Positions 29,580-41,917 of a stretch of DNA of 64,000 nucleotides are shown one piece after another. A program made the translations under genes and the position numbers. Source of the DNA: Raphanus sativus (Eukaryota; Streptophyta; Magnoliopsida; Brassicales; Brassicaceae); assembly GCF_000801105.2 (NCBI RefSeq), contig NC_079517.1, positions 4,898,001 through 4,962,000 on the forward strand. Reading direction: 5' to 3'. The notes below the pieces were generated by a model. The model had not been told where the DNA came from and ran no database searches. It was given only the letters and a program-made list of their open reading frames with translations. Position 1 is the first letter of the stretch. Each line of letters starts with the position of its first letter.

Positions 29580-30573
29580 ATGAGGGGTCTGATCTCCGGC
29601 GCGAAGAGGCTGTGGACACTATCACCGCAGACGGCGATAACCACCGCCATAGCGAGAAGAAGCTACAGTGTAATACCGATGGTCATCGAGACTTCATCGC
29701 GAGGCGAGAGAGCTTACGACATCTTCTCGCGACTGCTCAAGGAGCGTATCATCTGCATCAACGGCCCCATAAACGACGACACGTCCCACGTCGTCGTGGC
29801 TCAGCTTCTCTACCTCGAGTCCGAGAATCCTTCGAAGCCGATTCACATGTACCTCAATTCACCAGGCGGACACGTCACCGCCGGTACGCTTATCCGATTC
29901 CCGGTTACGATCTCTCTGTAATTATTATGCCAGATGTCCATGGATTCGATTGCTTGATCTATAATCTGTTTGCCTTGGATTTTGGATCTGTAATTGAGAA
30001 TCTACTCGTGCTATTGTAGAAGATGATAGTGATTAGTATCAAACTTATTGGATTCATTGCAGAAAGATTCTGGAATATTCGATCATTTGTGTAAAAGTTG
30101 TTAATGAATCTTCTTCTTAGTGGTGAAATGTTGATCCGTTATGGCTTTGCAATTGGGCAGGTCTTGCGATTTACGATACTATGCAGTACATTCGATCTCC
30201 GATAAGCACGATTTGTTTAGGTCAAGCTGCGTCCATGGCTTCTCTTCTGTTGGCAGCAGGTGCCAAAGGACAGAGACGGTCACTTCCCAATGCGAGCGTC
30301 ATGATTCATCAACCTTCGGGAGGATACAGCGGACAAGCCAAGGATATGACTATCCACACGAAGCAGATTGTTCGTGTTTGGGATGCTTTGAACCAGCTGT
30401 ACGTGAAACACACGGGGCAACCCATCGATGTGGTTGAGAAGAACATGGATAGGGATCATTTCATGACTCCTGAAGAGGCTAAATCGTTTGGTATAATCGA
30501 TGAAGTGATTGATGAGAGACCGATGGAGTTGGTGAAGGATGCTGTTGGAGATGAAAGCAAAGATAAAAGTTAA
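29580..30573 (+). CDS. CLPP2: ATP-dependent Clp protease proteolytic subunit 2, mitochondrial
   Basis: Two exons, 29580-29883 and 30161-30573, give 238 residues. ClpP forms the 14-mer serine protease chamber that works with ClpX in the mitochondrial matrix. Residues 1-30 ([15 protein letters not shown]...) are an Arg/Ser-rich presequence; the mature part starts near [20 protein letters not shown]. Catalytic Ser is in [12 protein letters not shown], His in [13 protein letters not shown], and Asp in the GIIDEVID region (residue assignment by family). The length and motifs are complete. The gene lies between the At5g08240-like and HULK1-like genes, whereas CLPP2 in Arabidopsis is, as I recall, At5g23140, next to HUA2 (At5g23150) in the paralogous segment. 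Confidence 0.94.
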
Positions 30574-31722
30574 GAGAAGCTGGTAATCAAAGTAATAAAC
30601 TTTTTTTACTCTCTCTTTTTTTCTCATTTTGCTCTTGTCTTGATGATGATATTGATAACCTCTCGCAAACCATTTTTATTTTTCCTCGTATCAAATCCTT
30701 AAGACTATTTTTTCGGTTCAGCTAAAATGCTTGAGTGGATAAATATTGGCGTTGGATTCTGATCTCCATCCCAATTGCAGTCTCATCAATAATAACGATG
30801 AGAATGCTTTGTGTCGCCTAGTCTTGCAGTTGCTTATAATGATCTGTTCTCTATGCCATTTGATTTAAGTTTTGAACAACATCAGATTCTCAAATACATT
30901 CTGGGGAGTACATAGCCCTTGAAACCGTATGTGCTCCTCTATTGTGCACTTGATCACCTGTAAATTTTTTAGATTGTGAAAAAGGGCAGGCAGGAACAAA
31001 AAGTTAGTAAAGGCAATGTTCTAAATTTTAGAAAATATATAATTAATATAACTATTAACTTACTGCATTTCACATGTTTTAAATTATTTCTGTTTCTGTT
31101 TATATGATGTTTTTAGGTTTCCAAGCAAATATTTAATGTTTTTTTTTTGTTTTTTTGACCAATTATATTTTATTGAATGATTTTTTATTGGTTAGATTAG
31201 GTTTAGTCATTGTAGAATGAATGAAAAATTAACAGTTTTTTTAATAATTGGGCAAAAAATTAAACACCAATTAATATGAAATAGAATCAAGTCAATATTT
31301 TTTTTAACATGGTTACCATTTTTTTTTTCCGTCACACACTATAAAGTAATTCAAAAAGGAAAATAAAATAGTGATCTCGTTCTCGTCTGTGAAGAGGGGG
31401 GAAGGAGACGAAAAGGCGGCGACGTGAGTAAACAAGTTTCGCTATAGCCTCTTCATCTCACAAAATCTCCGACTAAAATTTTGGTTTTTCTAACCCTAAT
31501 TCCCTTCTTCATCTCTCTTACTCGTTCTCGCTTCATTGCTTGAAGCCCTAAGCCCTCTCCATCTATCATCAGCAATCTTTTTTTTTTACGGTGGAGAAAT
31601 CTCTGGTGAATAAGAGTCGAAGTTTCTTATTGAATACACTCTGAGCTTGTTTTGGAATCGGCGATTCCGCTCGGTGTTTCTATCTGTACTCACAAAATTA
31701 GGGTTCTTATCCAGCGTCGCCG
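30574..31722. other. Intergenic and 5' UTR of the HUA2-like gene, no gene seen
   Basis: AT-rich DNA giving way from about 31370 to a C/T-rich leader with AACCCTAA-like strings at 31492, typical of a plant promoter and 5' UTR. Confidence 0.5.
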
Positions 31723-31847
31723 ATGGCTCCCAGCCGTAAAAAAACAGGGAGCAAAGGCATCGAGAAAGGAGAGTTTAGACTGGGTGATCTGGTTCTTGCT
31801 AAAGTCAAAGGCTTCCCTGCTTGGCCTGCTAAGGTTCGTCTTCTTCT

Positions 31848-31903
<56 letters not shown>

Positions 31904-34900
31904 GATGTTCGGCTTCATAGTATAAGGCTTCTAGCTTATTGCTATGTTAGTGTCTCTTAAGCTTGGAGCGTTTTGAACTGCTGTTATTTCTGATAGAGCT
32001 GCGTAGGATTGTTCATTTTTGACTTTAACTACTGTGAAAGTAAAAATGGTTTTGTGTTTCAGATCGACCGGCCCGAAGATTGGGATCAGGTACCAGACCC
32101 AAAGAAATACTTCGTTTATTTCTTTGGAACACAGGAAATGTAAGCATGCGCCTCTTCTTCTGTTTCTACTTATTGTTCATGGTTTTAGATCATTCTTATC
32201 CCCAGTTAGAAAGCTATATTCATATTCTGTTCGTCATGTTTCTGGAGTTAGGTAGTGTTCCCTCTCTGATTGCAAAAAGCAACTGCTTTGTTGTGATTTC
32301 GTTCTCTCAATATTAAGACTTTTGACCAATGTAATTACACTTCAATGCAGAGGTTTTGTTGCGCCTCCTGATATTCAAGCCTTCACTAGTGAGGCAAAGA
32401 GTAAACTTCTAAAAAGATGTCAAGGGAAAACGGTCAAGCACTTCGCACCAGCTGTGGAGGAAATCTCCGCTGCGTTTGAGAAGTCGCAGAGTTGCAAGTC
32501 CAGTGAGGCTCTTTTGAATGCTGTTGAGCCTAGTTTGACAAAGTCTAAGGCATTGGATGGAACCGATCATAGACACACTGGTGCGGATGAAAGTTCTGAT
32601 AAGTTCGATTCTAGGGTGGATCCTGATCTCCATAAATTAGTTGAGAATGATGGTGCGGAGCCAAAGCCTGACATAGGAGAGGAAGATTCCTCCCCGGGTG
32701 GTGGGCCACTGGAGCCTGACTCGGATAAAAGATGTAAAGATGAGGTTCTTAGAGCCAAGCGTCTGCCTGATAGTCGAGCTGCTACAGATAATAATTCCAC
32801 TGGTCAATTAAAGGGCAGTAAAAAGGAATCTTCTGACAATAAGTTGGTTTCGGATCTTAATATCGCTGGTTGTAAAAGCTCAAAAAAGTTGCTTAAAGAG
32901 AAACCAAGCGCCGGTGTCTCGAGTGATAAGCATGAGTATGCACTTGGCTCTAAAAATGGGAATTTGGGGAAGAAAAAGAGGTTTGAAAGTGAATTTGGAA
33001 AGTCTGCATCAGGAGCAGATGAAAGTCAACGTGCTGCCAAGAGACAACGATCTGAAGATGCTAAGGATCAAAACCCATCTAAGAGGAAACGTCTTCTTCC
33101 TGATGGTAAAGCCGAGGGATCTGATTCAGCTGGCGTTGTGTCAATTCGAAAGCGTGAGACTGCTGATAAGGAAATGGTTGGTTATACAAGGCGCCACAAA
33201 CATACACTTGAGCACACAAAATCTTCCTCCTTTTCTGGCTCTCGTGATAAAAAGGGAACAAATCATCCAGAGCGGAAGATCAGTTCATCTTCTGCTGAAT
33301 GTGTGAAGGTTTCAGCTGCTCAGCTGCCTAAGAGACGGAGGGCAGTTTATATCTCTGATGAAGATGACGATGAAGATCCAAAGACTCCGGTGCATGGAGG
33401 ACATATCAATGTTCGCAATGATACTACTGATGGTCCTAAAAGTGCTAAGGCGTCCCATGATGGTCCTAAAAGTGCTAAGGCGTCCCATGATGGTTCTAAA
33501 AGTGCTAAGGCGTCCCATGATGGTTCTAAAAGTGCTAAGGCGTCCCATGATGGTCCTAAAAGTGCTAAGGCGTCCCATGATGGTCCTAAAAGTGCTAAGG
33601 CGTCCCATGATACTTCTATTAAAGTGAAGCGGTTTGAAGGATCTGAAGAAAGTGCCGAAACAGGGAAGGTACCGCTGTATAAAAATTACAAGGAGGCTTC
33701 ACGTGCACTTCCTGATAGCGTGGAGGGTCTTTCGTACAGCTCGCCTATGGGAAAATCTGCGACCGAGTTCCCCCCAGAAAATGTCAAGCCAATCTTAAAA
33801 TCTCCCAAGAAATCCCCCAAGCAGATTGCAGTCAAGAAACAGGTGACAGGACAAAATAAAACTGCGAAAGTCTCTGGTGAAGGAATGCCAGATAGCGTGG
33901 AGAGCCTCACTAACAACTCGTCTATGGGAAAACCAGTCATCAAGTTGCCCACAAAAAATGTTAAGCAGGTCGTGAAATCTCCTAAGAAGTCCCCTCAGTT
34001 GGTTTCAACTAAGAATCAGGTGGCACGACAACATAAAATCGGAAAAGTCTCTGGTGTGGGGATGTCAAAAAAATGCCAAGGTGATTCTTCCAAGGATGCA
34101 GTGGCTGTTTCTGATAGAGCTAGCTCTTCTCAATCTCAAAGAAGCAAACCAGCATTAGGGGAAAAACCAACAAACACTCCAAAAGTTGCAACTCGTTTGA
34201 ACGATGCTGTAGTGTCAATAGACACTTCTGTTAACCTGTCCGCTGGGAGGTATGTTTTTGTATATCCCTATGTTATTGATATGTTTTTCTTTCGCTTGGA
34301 GGTTATAATCTTTGTATTCTTTTCGTATTGTAGGATTGGTGTCAATCAAGAAAATGGAAGTACTCCGTTGATCAGTTCCGGGTTGCCAGATTCTTCTTCA
34401 TCTATGAAGTTTCTGATTGCAGCTGCCCAAGCAAAAAGGAAACAAGCACATACACATACTTCACCGTCTGTGAATTTAGACAATAAGTTCTCTGGCATCG
34501 GTGAAACTCAGATGAGAAATAACAGCCCTTCCATGGTTCAGAATGTATCATCTCCTGCTGGCGACGCCATGGTGACTGATACTCTGGGACACCAAGAAGT
34601 TACAACTCCGTCAAATCATGGAAACCAGTCCGCATCAAGTAGCCAAGCTGAGATTGAAGAGAATGAAGAGAGAAGAGTTAGCTCAGGGCATATGCCAGTT
34701 GGGGATGCTGTCACTGAGGCTGCAATTTCAAAAGATGCTTTCGAGGGAATGATAGAGACCTTATCCAGAACGAAGGAAAGTATTGGACGTGCAACACGCC
34801 AGGCAATTCAGTGTGCCAAGCATGGGATTGCCAGTGAGGTAAGTTAAACTGTGGTACCTAATATCGGTAACATTTTTTGACCTCTTTCTTAAGACTGTCG

Positions 34901-37441
34901 TTTATCTATGATAAGCTTAAGAATAGACTGCAAATGAAGTTTCAATTCAGCCTTTGCTTTGGTCAAATGTTTCGCGAGAACTATCTGCAGCGTTTTTTTT
35001 TTTTAGGTTGTGGAACTTCTCATACGAAAGCTAGAAAGTGAGCCTCATTTCCGCCGTAAAGTGGACTTGTTTTTTCTCGTTGATTCGATCACCCAGTGTT
35101 CCCATAGCCAACAAGGTAAGCTTCCTCCTGAATGGATGTAGCAACTCTTTCCAAGTGGTTGATTTTCTTTTGAGGTGCTTGCGGTATATTTATACTGTTG
35201 CTGTCTTTCTGTCTACAGTCGAAGATAGTGTATCTGTCTGCTATCATGTATAACTAATAATATTAAAATGATAGATCATGATGCATGTGAACTCTTCTTC
35301 AGGTATAGCTGGCGCGTTGTATATTCCTACTGTGCAGGCAGCCTTGCCACGCCTTCTAGGTGCTGCGGCTCCGTCAGGGACTGGTGCTCGTGAAAATCGC
35401 CATCAATGTCGCAAGGTTTTTTGCTCTTTGTTCGATCGAGGGCACTCTCATGTTTTTGTTGTTCAGAGTCAATAATCTCTTGCTCCTGCTAGGTGTTGAG
35501 GTTGTGGCTTGAGAGGAAGATTTTCCCAGATTCTCTCCTGCGTCGCTATATTGGTGATATTAGTACCTCTGGCGGCGATGCAACCGCTGGGTTTACCTTA
35601 CGACGTCCTTCTAGATCTGAGCGTTCTGTAGATGACCCTCTAAGGGAAATGGAGGGGATGCTTGTTGATGAGTATGGGAGGTATGCAATTTTTTCCGGTT
35701 ATAGTTTCTGATGGGCATCTGGTTAGAGACAGATTTATTGCGGTTCTGATACGTGAACTATTTTTTCTGCAGTTATGCGAGTTTTCAGCTGCCTGGATTT
35801 TTATCTTCTCATACTGTTGGAGACGATGAAGAAGATGAGGATCATCCAACCACATCACGGGAAGTTAAAAACACACATATTGAAGAACCAGCCGATGCTA
35901 TAGGCAAATTAGAGGCACATGATAGTCCGAGTGATAAACCTCACTGTGTACGCGAAATGGAAGATGCTTCTTATCAGCCAAGAGATGAAGATCCTTCGTA
36001 TGATAGTTCGAGTGATAAACCTCACAGTGTGTTAGAGGCTGTCAATGGTGTGCGTGAAATTGAAGATGTTTCTTATCAGCGAAGAATTGAAGAACCATCG
36101 TATATCTGTGGGATTGAAGCAAGGGTCTCACCGGTTGCAACCACTGCAACTGAGCTGCCTCCTTTTCCAGAGGGTTCTCCTGCAACCGAGCCGCCTCCTT
36201 TTCCAGAGGGTTCTCCTGCAACCGAGCCGCCTCCTTTTCCAGAGGGTTCTCCTGCAACCGAGCCGCCTCCTTTCCAGAGGGTTCTCCTGCAACCGAGCCG
36301 CCTCCTTTTCCAGAGGGTTCTCCTCCGCTCCCTCATGAATCGCCTCCGTCTCCCCCTCCCCTACCTCCTTCTCCTCCATCCCCATCCCCTCCTCCACCTC
36401 CATCATCTCCACCGCAGCTACCACCACCACCGCCTCTCTCTGAGCAATTTTTACCAGCAGCACCAGCTCCATTACCACCTTGCCAATCTATAACTCTACC
36501 ACAATCATCCATAACTCAACCGTCCAAGCCTAGCTATCCTTCGTTACCACTTCAACCAGGATTTGCTCCTGCATCATATCCAGTATTGCAACATGAATAC
36601 CATATATCTACGCAGCGGTCTATCGTTGCTATTGTAAGCTCACTGACTCGTATTCTGATCTAGTCATCTTGTAATTGCTCAAGCTACATTGGCTTGTACT
36701 TTTTGATTTATTAACATGAAGCCTCATTACAGGACCAACCACTTCGGCCGAGCAGTATCTCTTTGGGACATGCCCCGAGGACTACGCATCTCGCTCCAGC
36801 CCCATCCAGCCATTTTTCGCTTCCAAGTCGGGTTATTGAATCACAACCCCAACGCTCCTCCTTTCCTCCTCCTTACCCTTTTCCAATTCAGCCAGTTGAC
36901 GCCCCGCGACATATGAATGAGGATCAATGGCGGTTGCCTTCAAATGCACGTCGTGCAGATACTCAACATGGAGCTTGGATACGTGGAAGAAACCCACTTC
37001 CAGGCTCTCTTACGGTTACAGATGGTATGTATATGCGAGAACATCACATACCTTTGCATGTTAGTTTGTTCATGTTCATGTCGTCTACCTATTATGGACA
37101 TTCTGCTGCATCAGTTGGTTATGCTTCTCCCTTCTCCCTTTTTGGTTGACATTGGTGATCTTATTTGGAACAACAGGTTTCGTTCAGCCTCCTCGAGAAA
37201 GACCACCTTCAGGGCCAATGAGCTATCAATTTGCTGCTAATAATATGCATGCGGTTACAGTTGTAGGTGAGACGATCTAACTCGATCCATCTGAATTTAG
37301 CCGATCATACATGAAGTTAGGATCTGTTGCGTTTCCCTGCAATGTTTAACGTTTCAATCTGCTATTCAAGGTCATACTGCTTCTCAGATGCTACCATCTC
37401 GGCCTGACCCATCTTCTGCAGCTCGTTGGAGGCCTTCTTGA
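31723..37441 (+). CDS. HULK1: HUA2-like PWWP and CID (RPR) domain protein, frameshifted near the C-terminus
   Basis: Eleven exons: 31723-31833, 32063-32139, 32351-34249, 34334-34838, 35007-35115, 35303-35415, 35493-35680, 35773-36633, 36733-37024, 37177-37266, 37371-37441. N-terminal PWWP domain (LGDLVLAKVKGFPAWPAKID, FVYFFGTQEIGFVAPPDIQ), a long Lys/Ser-rich middle with six 10-residue repeats, a CID/RPR domain (VVELLIRKLESEPHFRRKVD) and a Pro-rich tail ending ARWRPS. HUA2 relatives act in the nucleus on pre-mRNA processing and flowering-time genes. Exon 8 lacks one T at 36271-36273; all exons up to and after it agree in phase only if one base is added. As read, translation stops at 36491-36493, giving about 1,240 residues instead of about 1,438, and loses the Pro-rich end. 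This could be a real allele or a sequencing slip. Matches At5g08230 by position (recalled). Confidence 0.88.
31849..31897. repeat. CT microsatellite in intron 1 of the HUA2-like gene
   Basis: About 24 uninterrupted CT dinucleotides begin 15 bp after the exon 1 donor site. Likely length-variable. Confidence 0.95.
33429..33608 (+). repeat. In-frame minisatellite, 6 x 30 bp, encoding DGPKSAKASH
   Basis: Six perfect-length 30-bp units in exon 3 of the HUA2-like gene; units differ mainly by CCT/TCT (Pro/Ser at repeat position 3). The repeat is basic and Ser-rich, and adds 60 residues to the disordered middle of the protein. Confidence 0.97.
36152..36330 (+). repeat. Coding minisatellite, about 5 x 36 bp, with a one-base deletion in unit 4
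   Basis: Units start at 36152, 36188, 36224, 36260 and 36295, encoding EPPPFPEGSPAT. Units 1-3 are 36 bp; unit 4 is 35 bp because its T run is TTT rather than TTTT (36271-36273). The last unit is partial. This deletion causes the frameshift in the HUA2-like gene. Confidence 0.95.
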
Positions 37442-40044
37442 AGTTAAGGTAGAGACTACCTTTCGGTTGTTCTTTTACACTTAAAATAGGAAGTTGCTAG
37501 TTTTCATTAGCATGTTTCACTTTCTCCGTCTCTAATTTTCTTGTTCCTGGATTGTTATCAAACAGTTTGAAATAGACTTCTCTCCCTTCCATGGAAGACT
37601 TTTTGTTGGCGGTATATTCACTTCCAGAGGCATCAAAACTCTTCAGGCTATTGTCAGGAGAATACTGCTGTATATTGTAAATTTTCCTGACAAATGTTCT
37701 TAACGTTCTAGTTAAACGAGTTTCGAGTTTTCAACTCCTAATATATTGGGTTAAGTCTGTCTGATAAGAATTATAAAACTAGTAACTGTCTTTACTTGTA
37801 TTTGAGACCCGATCTTGAAAAAATGAACACCTGATGAGTGTAGTTTCTGCACAGAGAAGTAAGTTCGAAAGTATTAGGTGCAAGTTTATTGAACCTAATA
37901 TTGGTTCCCGAAAATGGTGACATGTTTATTTAGTGTTTCCTGTTGTTTGTGGGTAAAGTCACTTTAAAGTTTTTTGGTGTTCTCTACAGTTCCTCCTAGA
38001 CGAGATGACTGTATGAGAACCCGTAATGTTGAACCTCTGTATTACTGCTTTCTCCAACGGTTATTGAGGCGATGATGCTATTTTGCTCACTAACTTACTT
38101 TCCGTTTTTGCTGTTTTTGACAGGTGTCTCTTCTCTGCATAACCTAGGTTTTCCTGCCTGGAGCCGTAGCAGGAACATGAAGCATGCATTTAAACAACCG
38201 CAAGTTCATTCAGCGAGTTCTACAAGAATATCAATATTGAAAACACACTATATCAGAAGTTTGTTGAGAACTTGAGGTATTAGTTTCTCTTTATATTTGT
38301 CAACCAAACTTGTCTATGGGGCTTATAGTTCAATCTATAAAGGGTTTCCAGCATCCATGAATTAATAATATCCTTGCAAGTCATATTTGTGCTGGTGACA
38401 TAGTGAGCTTTTGTTTTAGACAACAGTGTAATACTGTTTGAGAAGACCTGATGTTGTAACTTTTGTGCAAGTACGGATTGAAAACTGCGAGAAACAGATA
38501 CAATTTTTTTTTGGGCTAAAGGAGAATACAAATACAGTTGTGTTTTATATTTGTTGGGATTTGACTTACCTGAGCCAATAAACTAACTCAACGAGCATTG
38601 TCCACCTAAGTAAATTTCTGGTACTTAATTGTAGAATTTGTTTTACGAGTGATTTAGTTCCTTGATCTGCATGGTTTCTATGTTGTCTATGAATTCTTTG
38701 GTTCTTCTTATATCTGGCTTCCTGATTTTTTTGTTGATTTCAATTTCTGAGTATACTAACACTCAGCTGCGTTGTCTCCAGCTAGGTTTACATTTTGGAA
38801 CCCGGGGTGTTAGAAACAGATGCATCCTGGTTGGACCAAGTTTTCACGTAATGTCGACGTAAAGACATTGAGCTGGAAATGAAGCATGAGCCTCATAAAA
38901 GTTGAAGACTGGTATATAACAGAACGTATTGATCATCTGCTTCGTTGATTTTCTTTAGGTAACATATTTTGAAAACGTTATGCCCGTACTCGGTAAAATA
39001 GAATTGCTTTTGGTTTTGATCTTCCCCCTAAAGATGTTGGACAACGAATTAGTAACTTATGGAACTTTCTAAAGAATTATCTACAAAATAATTTTTTTTT
39101 AACTCATCTCAGTCATTGATGTTTATTATACTACGTTGTTATAACCGGTTGTGCTATTACGTTTTTTTATTACATCCACAGCCGAGAACCACTTCTGTCG
39201 CCACAAATGCGGCAGACTTCAGGCCGCTTTTCTTGGTCGTGGAAATGATGGCGGCAGAAGTGGAGTTGGTATGGGAGATCATGAAGGTGCGGCAGTGTTG
39301 ACGACGGTGATTGTCGGTGGGTGGCGATTTTTTCTATCATGCGTTTACGAGAAAGTACGAGGTTAAATATTCCAATTAATTTAATCCACTTGCAAAAATT
39401 TATGCTTGTTTTTAAAACGGTGGATTTATGCTGTATATTTTTTTGATTGTTGATGAAAGTATATATTAACATTATTTTACCTAACGCGGTTGTTTGATTA
39501 ATTCCGGGACTTTTAGAGCGGTGGAGCTGTGTTCACACGATACGTTTGTAATATTAGTCAACGAAACCACAGCTCATACCTGACTTACTGGAAAGCACTA
39601 TTATCATAAAAGAAAATGTATATATATAAAATAGTGACAGTGTAATACAAATCTCACAAACCAACAATTTTAACAAATTGTTAATAAATGCATGGAATAT
39701 ATATTAGTGTTTGTCAAGGAAGGTTCATTGTAATGAAAAGAAAAAAAATTGACTGCGCTACAGATTTTGCTGATAAAACCACATGGTAGAAAAGTATTCA
39801 ATAACTTACAAAAAAAAGAAGGAAAAAAGCACAATCATTACATCACTATCACAAGCTTTCTTTTCCTCCTTCATAATTTTTCTCAATTTGGAAGTGTTTT
39901 TCTTTCTTCCTCAGAAAATTTTCTCTAATCTATTTACTTTGCATAAAGGCTATAATAGCTTCTTCTGCTTTTTGATTTGTATAGTTTGAAAAAAAGAATG
40001 GGTACAGTTAAATAACGAGAATAAAAACTGACCTTTCTGCTTTT
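37442..40044. other. Downstream region of the HUA2-like gene, no confident gene
   Basis: Several short open frames (for example 38072-38275 and 39151-39366) have no recognised domain or consistent splice pattern. Part may be a spliced 3' UTR of the HUA2-like gene. In Arabidopsis small or unknown loci and MIR834 are recalled near here; the MIR834 mature sequence was not found. Confidence 0.4.
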
Positions 40045-41700
40045 TTAGTCCATAGCAGTCTTGCTTTTCCGACCTGTTAAAGGCTTTGGTAACCCATCAA
40101 AGATTGAGCTTGTAATAGCCGCAGGCGTAAGCAAATCAGGTTTCAAGCTCCATTTAGAAGTCGGCCATAGAGACAGTGATGATGAACCGTTGCTGCTGCT
40201 GTTACCTTCGGGATCTTGCAGACTCGATGCACTCGACGATTTTCTAACACTGCCAAAGCTGTCTGAAACTGGAGCATCCATCAAGTTGATTGGTACCGGG
40301 TTGAAACTACTAGTCTCAGATTCTGCTGATAGATTAGTTCTGCTCGAAGCTTTCGATCTCAAAGCTAGGCCTTTTCCAGCTATCGATAAAAACCCTCCAT
40401 TGCTGCTACTGTTCTCCTCTTTCAACAGAAGTTCCGGAGTCCGGGATGAAAAATCGGCTTCGGATTTTTGACGTCTTCTCATAAACTTATCGGAACTCGT
40501 TTCTTGACCGGTGTTGTTGCTGTCCGGTGATTGGTTAACCTCATCGAAAAGTGCATTGGCTAAGCTTCTCGACTTCCTGTGGTGGTTTAAGGGAGTGCTA
40601 GTGGAAGGGAAAGGTCTGAGGTACTGATTACTACCACCGTTGCTAGAGAGATGATGATGAGAAGTTTCTGTCTTGTAAGTTCCCATCTCCAAGAACCCTC
40701 CTTCGGAAACTGTTCTGTTTGCTGGTTTTAGCCCGTAATAGCCTTGCAGCGAGTACATGGCTGGGGAAACTTTCTTCTCCGAAGATTTCAGTCTCAAAGA
40801 CTGGAATGAGTCAAACACGTCGTTGTTATCGTTTGGCGGTTCCAGTTCGTGGCATGAACATCCCTCTCTGCAAATTAAACGACAAGAGGAGATCACTTTG
40901 GTACTGAAATATTCAACACAACCAAAAGGCTCTAGATCTTTGGGAAATTGAGAAACAAAAGCTTAGGTAATAAATGTAAACTACTCCGCAATAAGAATCC
41001 AAACTTATAATAAGCAATAGCTTTTGCATATCACACAGCCTTTTAACTTACCCATGGTGTAAGGAGCCATTAGATAAACAAGGAGAAGGAGGATGTCTCC
41101 CAGGTAATGGAATCTGAAGAGACTTGAGAGCAAACATTTGAAGATCAGTAACGAGTCCATTCATCTTTTTAACATCTGCAACCTGCAAAACAGAGCATTT
41201 TCACGACACAATATTAATTAAAAAAAAAACATAAAAATCAAAACTTTTCTTTCCCTCGTGTGTTCTTAATCACGCCTCGATTCGAAATTAAAAAAAAAAA
41301 ATCCATTTTATCAGTACCATTAATTCAATTCTCTAATTAGTTAAATTCAAAACCTAATCTCATCGCAAAACATCTTCTTCCTTTTTTTAGTTACCTCGAC
41401 GCCGTATTTGATGGCAATGCCGGCGAGAGTATCGAACTTGGAGACGCGGTGCTCGATATAACCCCGGTCAGGGGAGTTCGAGCCAGGGAAAGTCGGGGAA
41501 GAGCTGGAAGGAGGAGGAGACGAGTTCGGCGAGGGGATGCGAAGGATCTTAGATCTAGAAGGACTCTTCTCTCGGGAATTTTCCGATCGATCTAAGAATC
41601 CACCGTAACAATTATCATCGCGGAACTTGCCGTTGCTGTATTCGGGAGGAGGAGGAGTCCCATTGCGATTGGAAAGCCTTCTCTCTCGATCCATGTACAT
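40045..41700 (-). CDS. LysM domain-containing protein (intracellular type)
   Basis: Three exons on the minus strand, 41700-41395, 41182-41052, 40867-40045, join in phase to 419 residues. There is no signal peptide. A Ser/Pro-rich N-terminus (PSPNSSPPPSSSSPTFPG) is followed by one LysM domain at about residues 85-130 (YIEHRVSKFDTLAGIAIKYG, then VEVADVKKMNGLVTDLQMFA, LKSLQIPLPG), interrupted by intron 1. The remaining 280 residues are Ser-rich and disordered-looking, ending LTGRKSKTAMD. LysM domains bind N-acetylglucosamine polymers outside cells; for this intracellular plant class the role is unknown. Two near ATGs (41700, 41694) are possible; the first is used. The 5' flank carries a GA microsatellite. 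Position matches At5g08200 (recalled). Confidence 0.9.
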
Positions 41701-41875
41701 AATAATAATAATCTCTCTTAGGACTTAGATCTGATCAGAATTCAAAAAAAAAACATCAGCTCCGATGAGGAGGAGGGGGAGGAAGAACAAAAAAAAACGA
41801 ACGAAGAAGAGCCGTGGACTCGACAGTCGATCCGATGGATTTTTTTTTCTTTTTTTTGCAGATTTTGCCGGGGGG

Positions 41876-41878
<3 letters not shown>

Positions 41879-41914
<36 letters not shown>
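41879..41914. repeat. GA microsatellite in the 5' region of the LysM gene
   Basis: About 17 GA dinucleotides, 180 bp upstream of the start codon. On the transcribed strand it reads as a CT tract, common in plant 5' UTRs. Confidence 0.9.

Positions 41915-41917
<3 letters not shown>

Noticed and set aside
33312..33608. Antisense frame encoding repeated MGRLSTFRTI
   Set aside because: Mirror image of the DGPKSAKASH minisatellite, whose sense frame lies in a gene with confirmed splice phases.
33429..33608. Regular repeats as a CRISPR array
   Set aside because: Units are contiguous without spacers and are in-frame coding repeats in a plant gene.
36128..36478. Long antisense open frame over the repeat region of the HUA2-like gene
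   Set aside because: Produced by the 36-bp repeat and the Pro-rich coding of the sense strand; low-complexity product with no domain.
39151..39366. Glycine-containing frames near 39.2 kb as a glycine-rich protein gene
   Set aside because: Short, overlapping in three frames, without start context or homology I can name.
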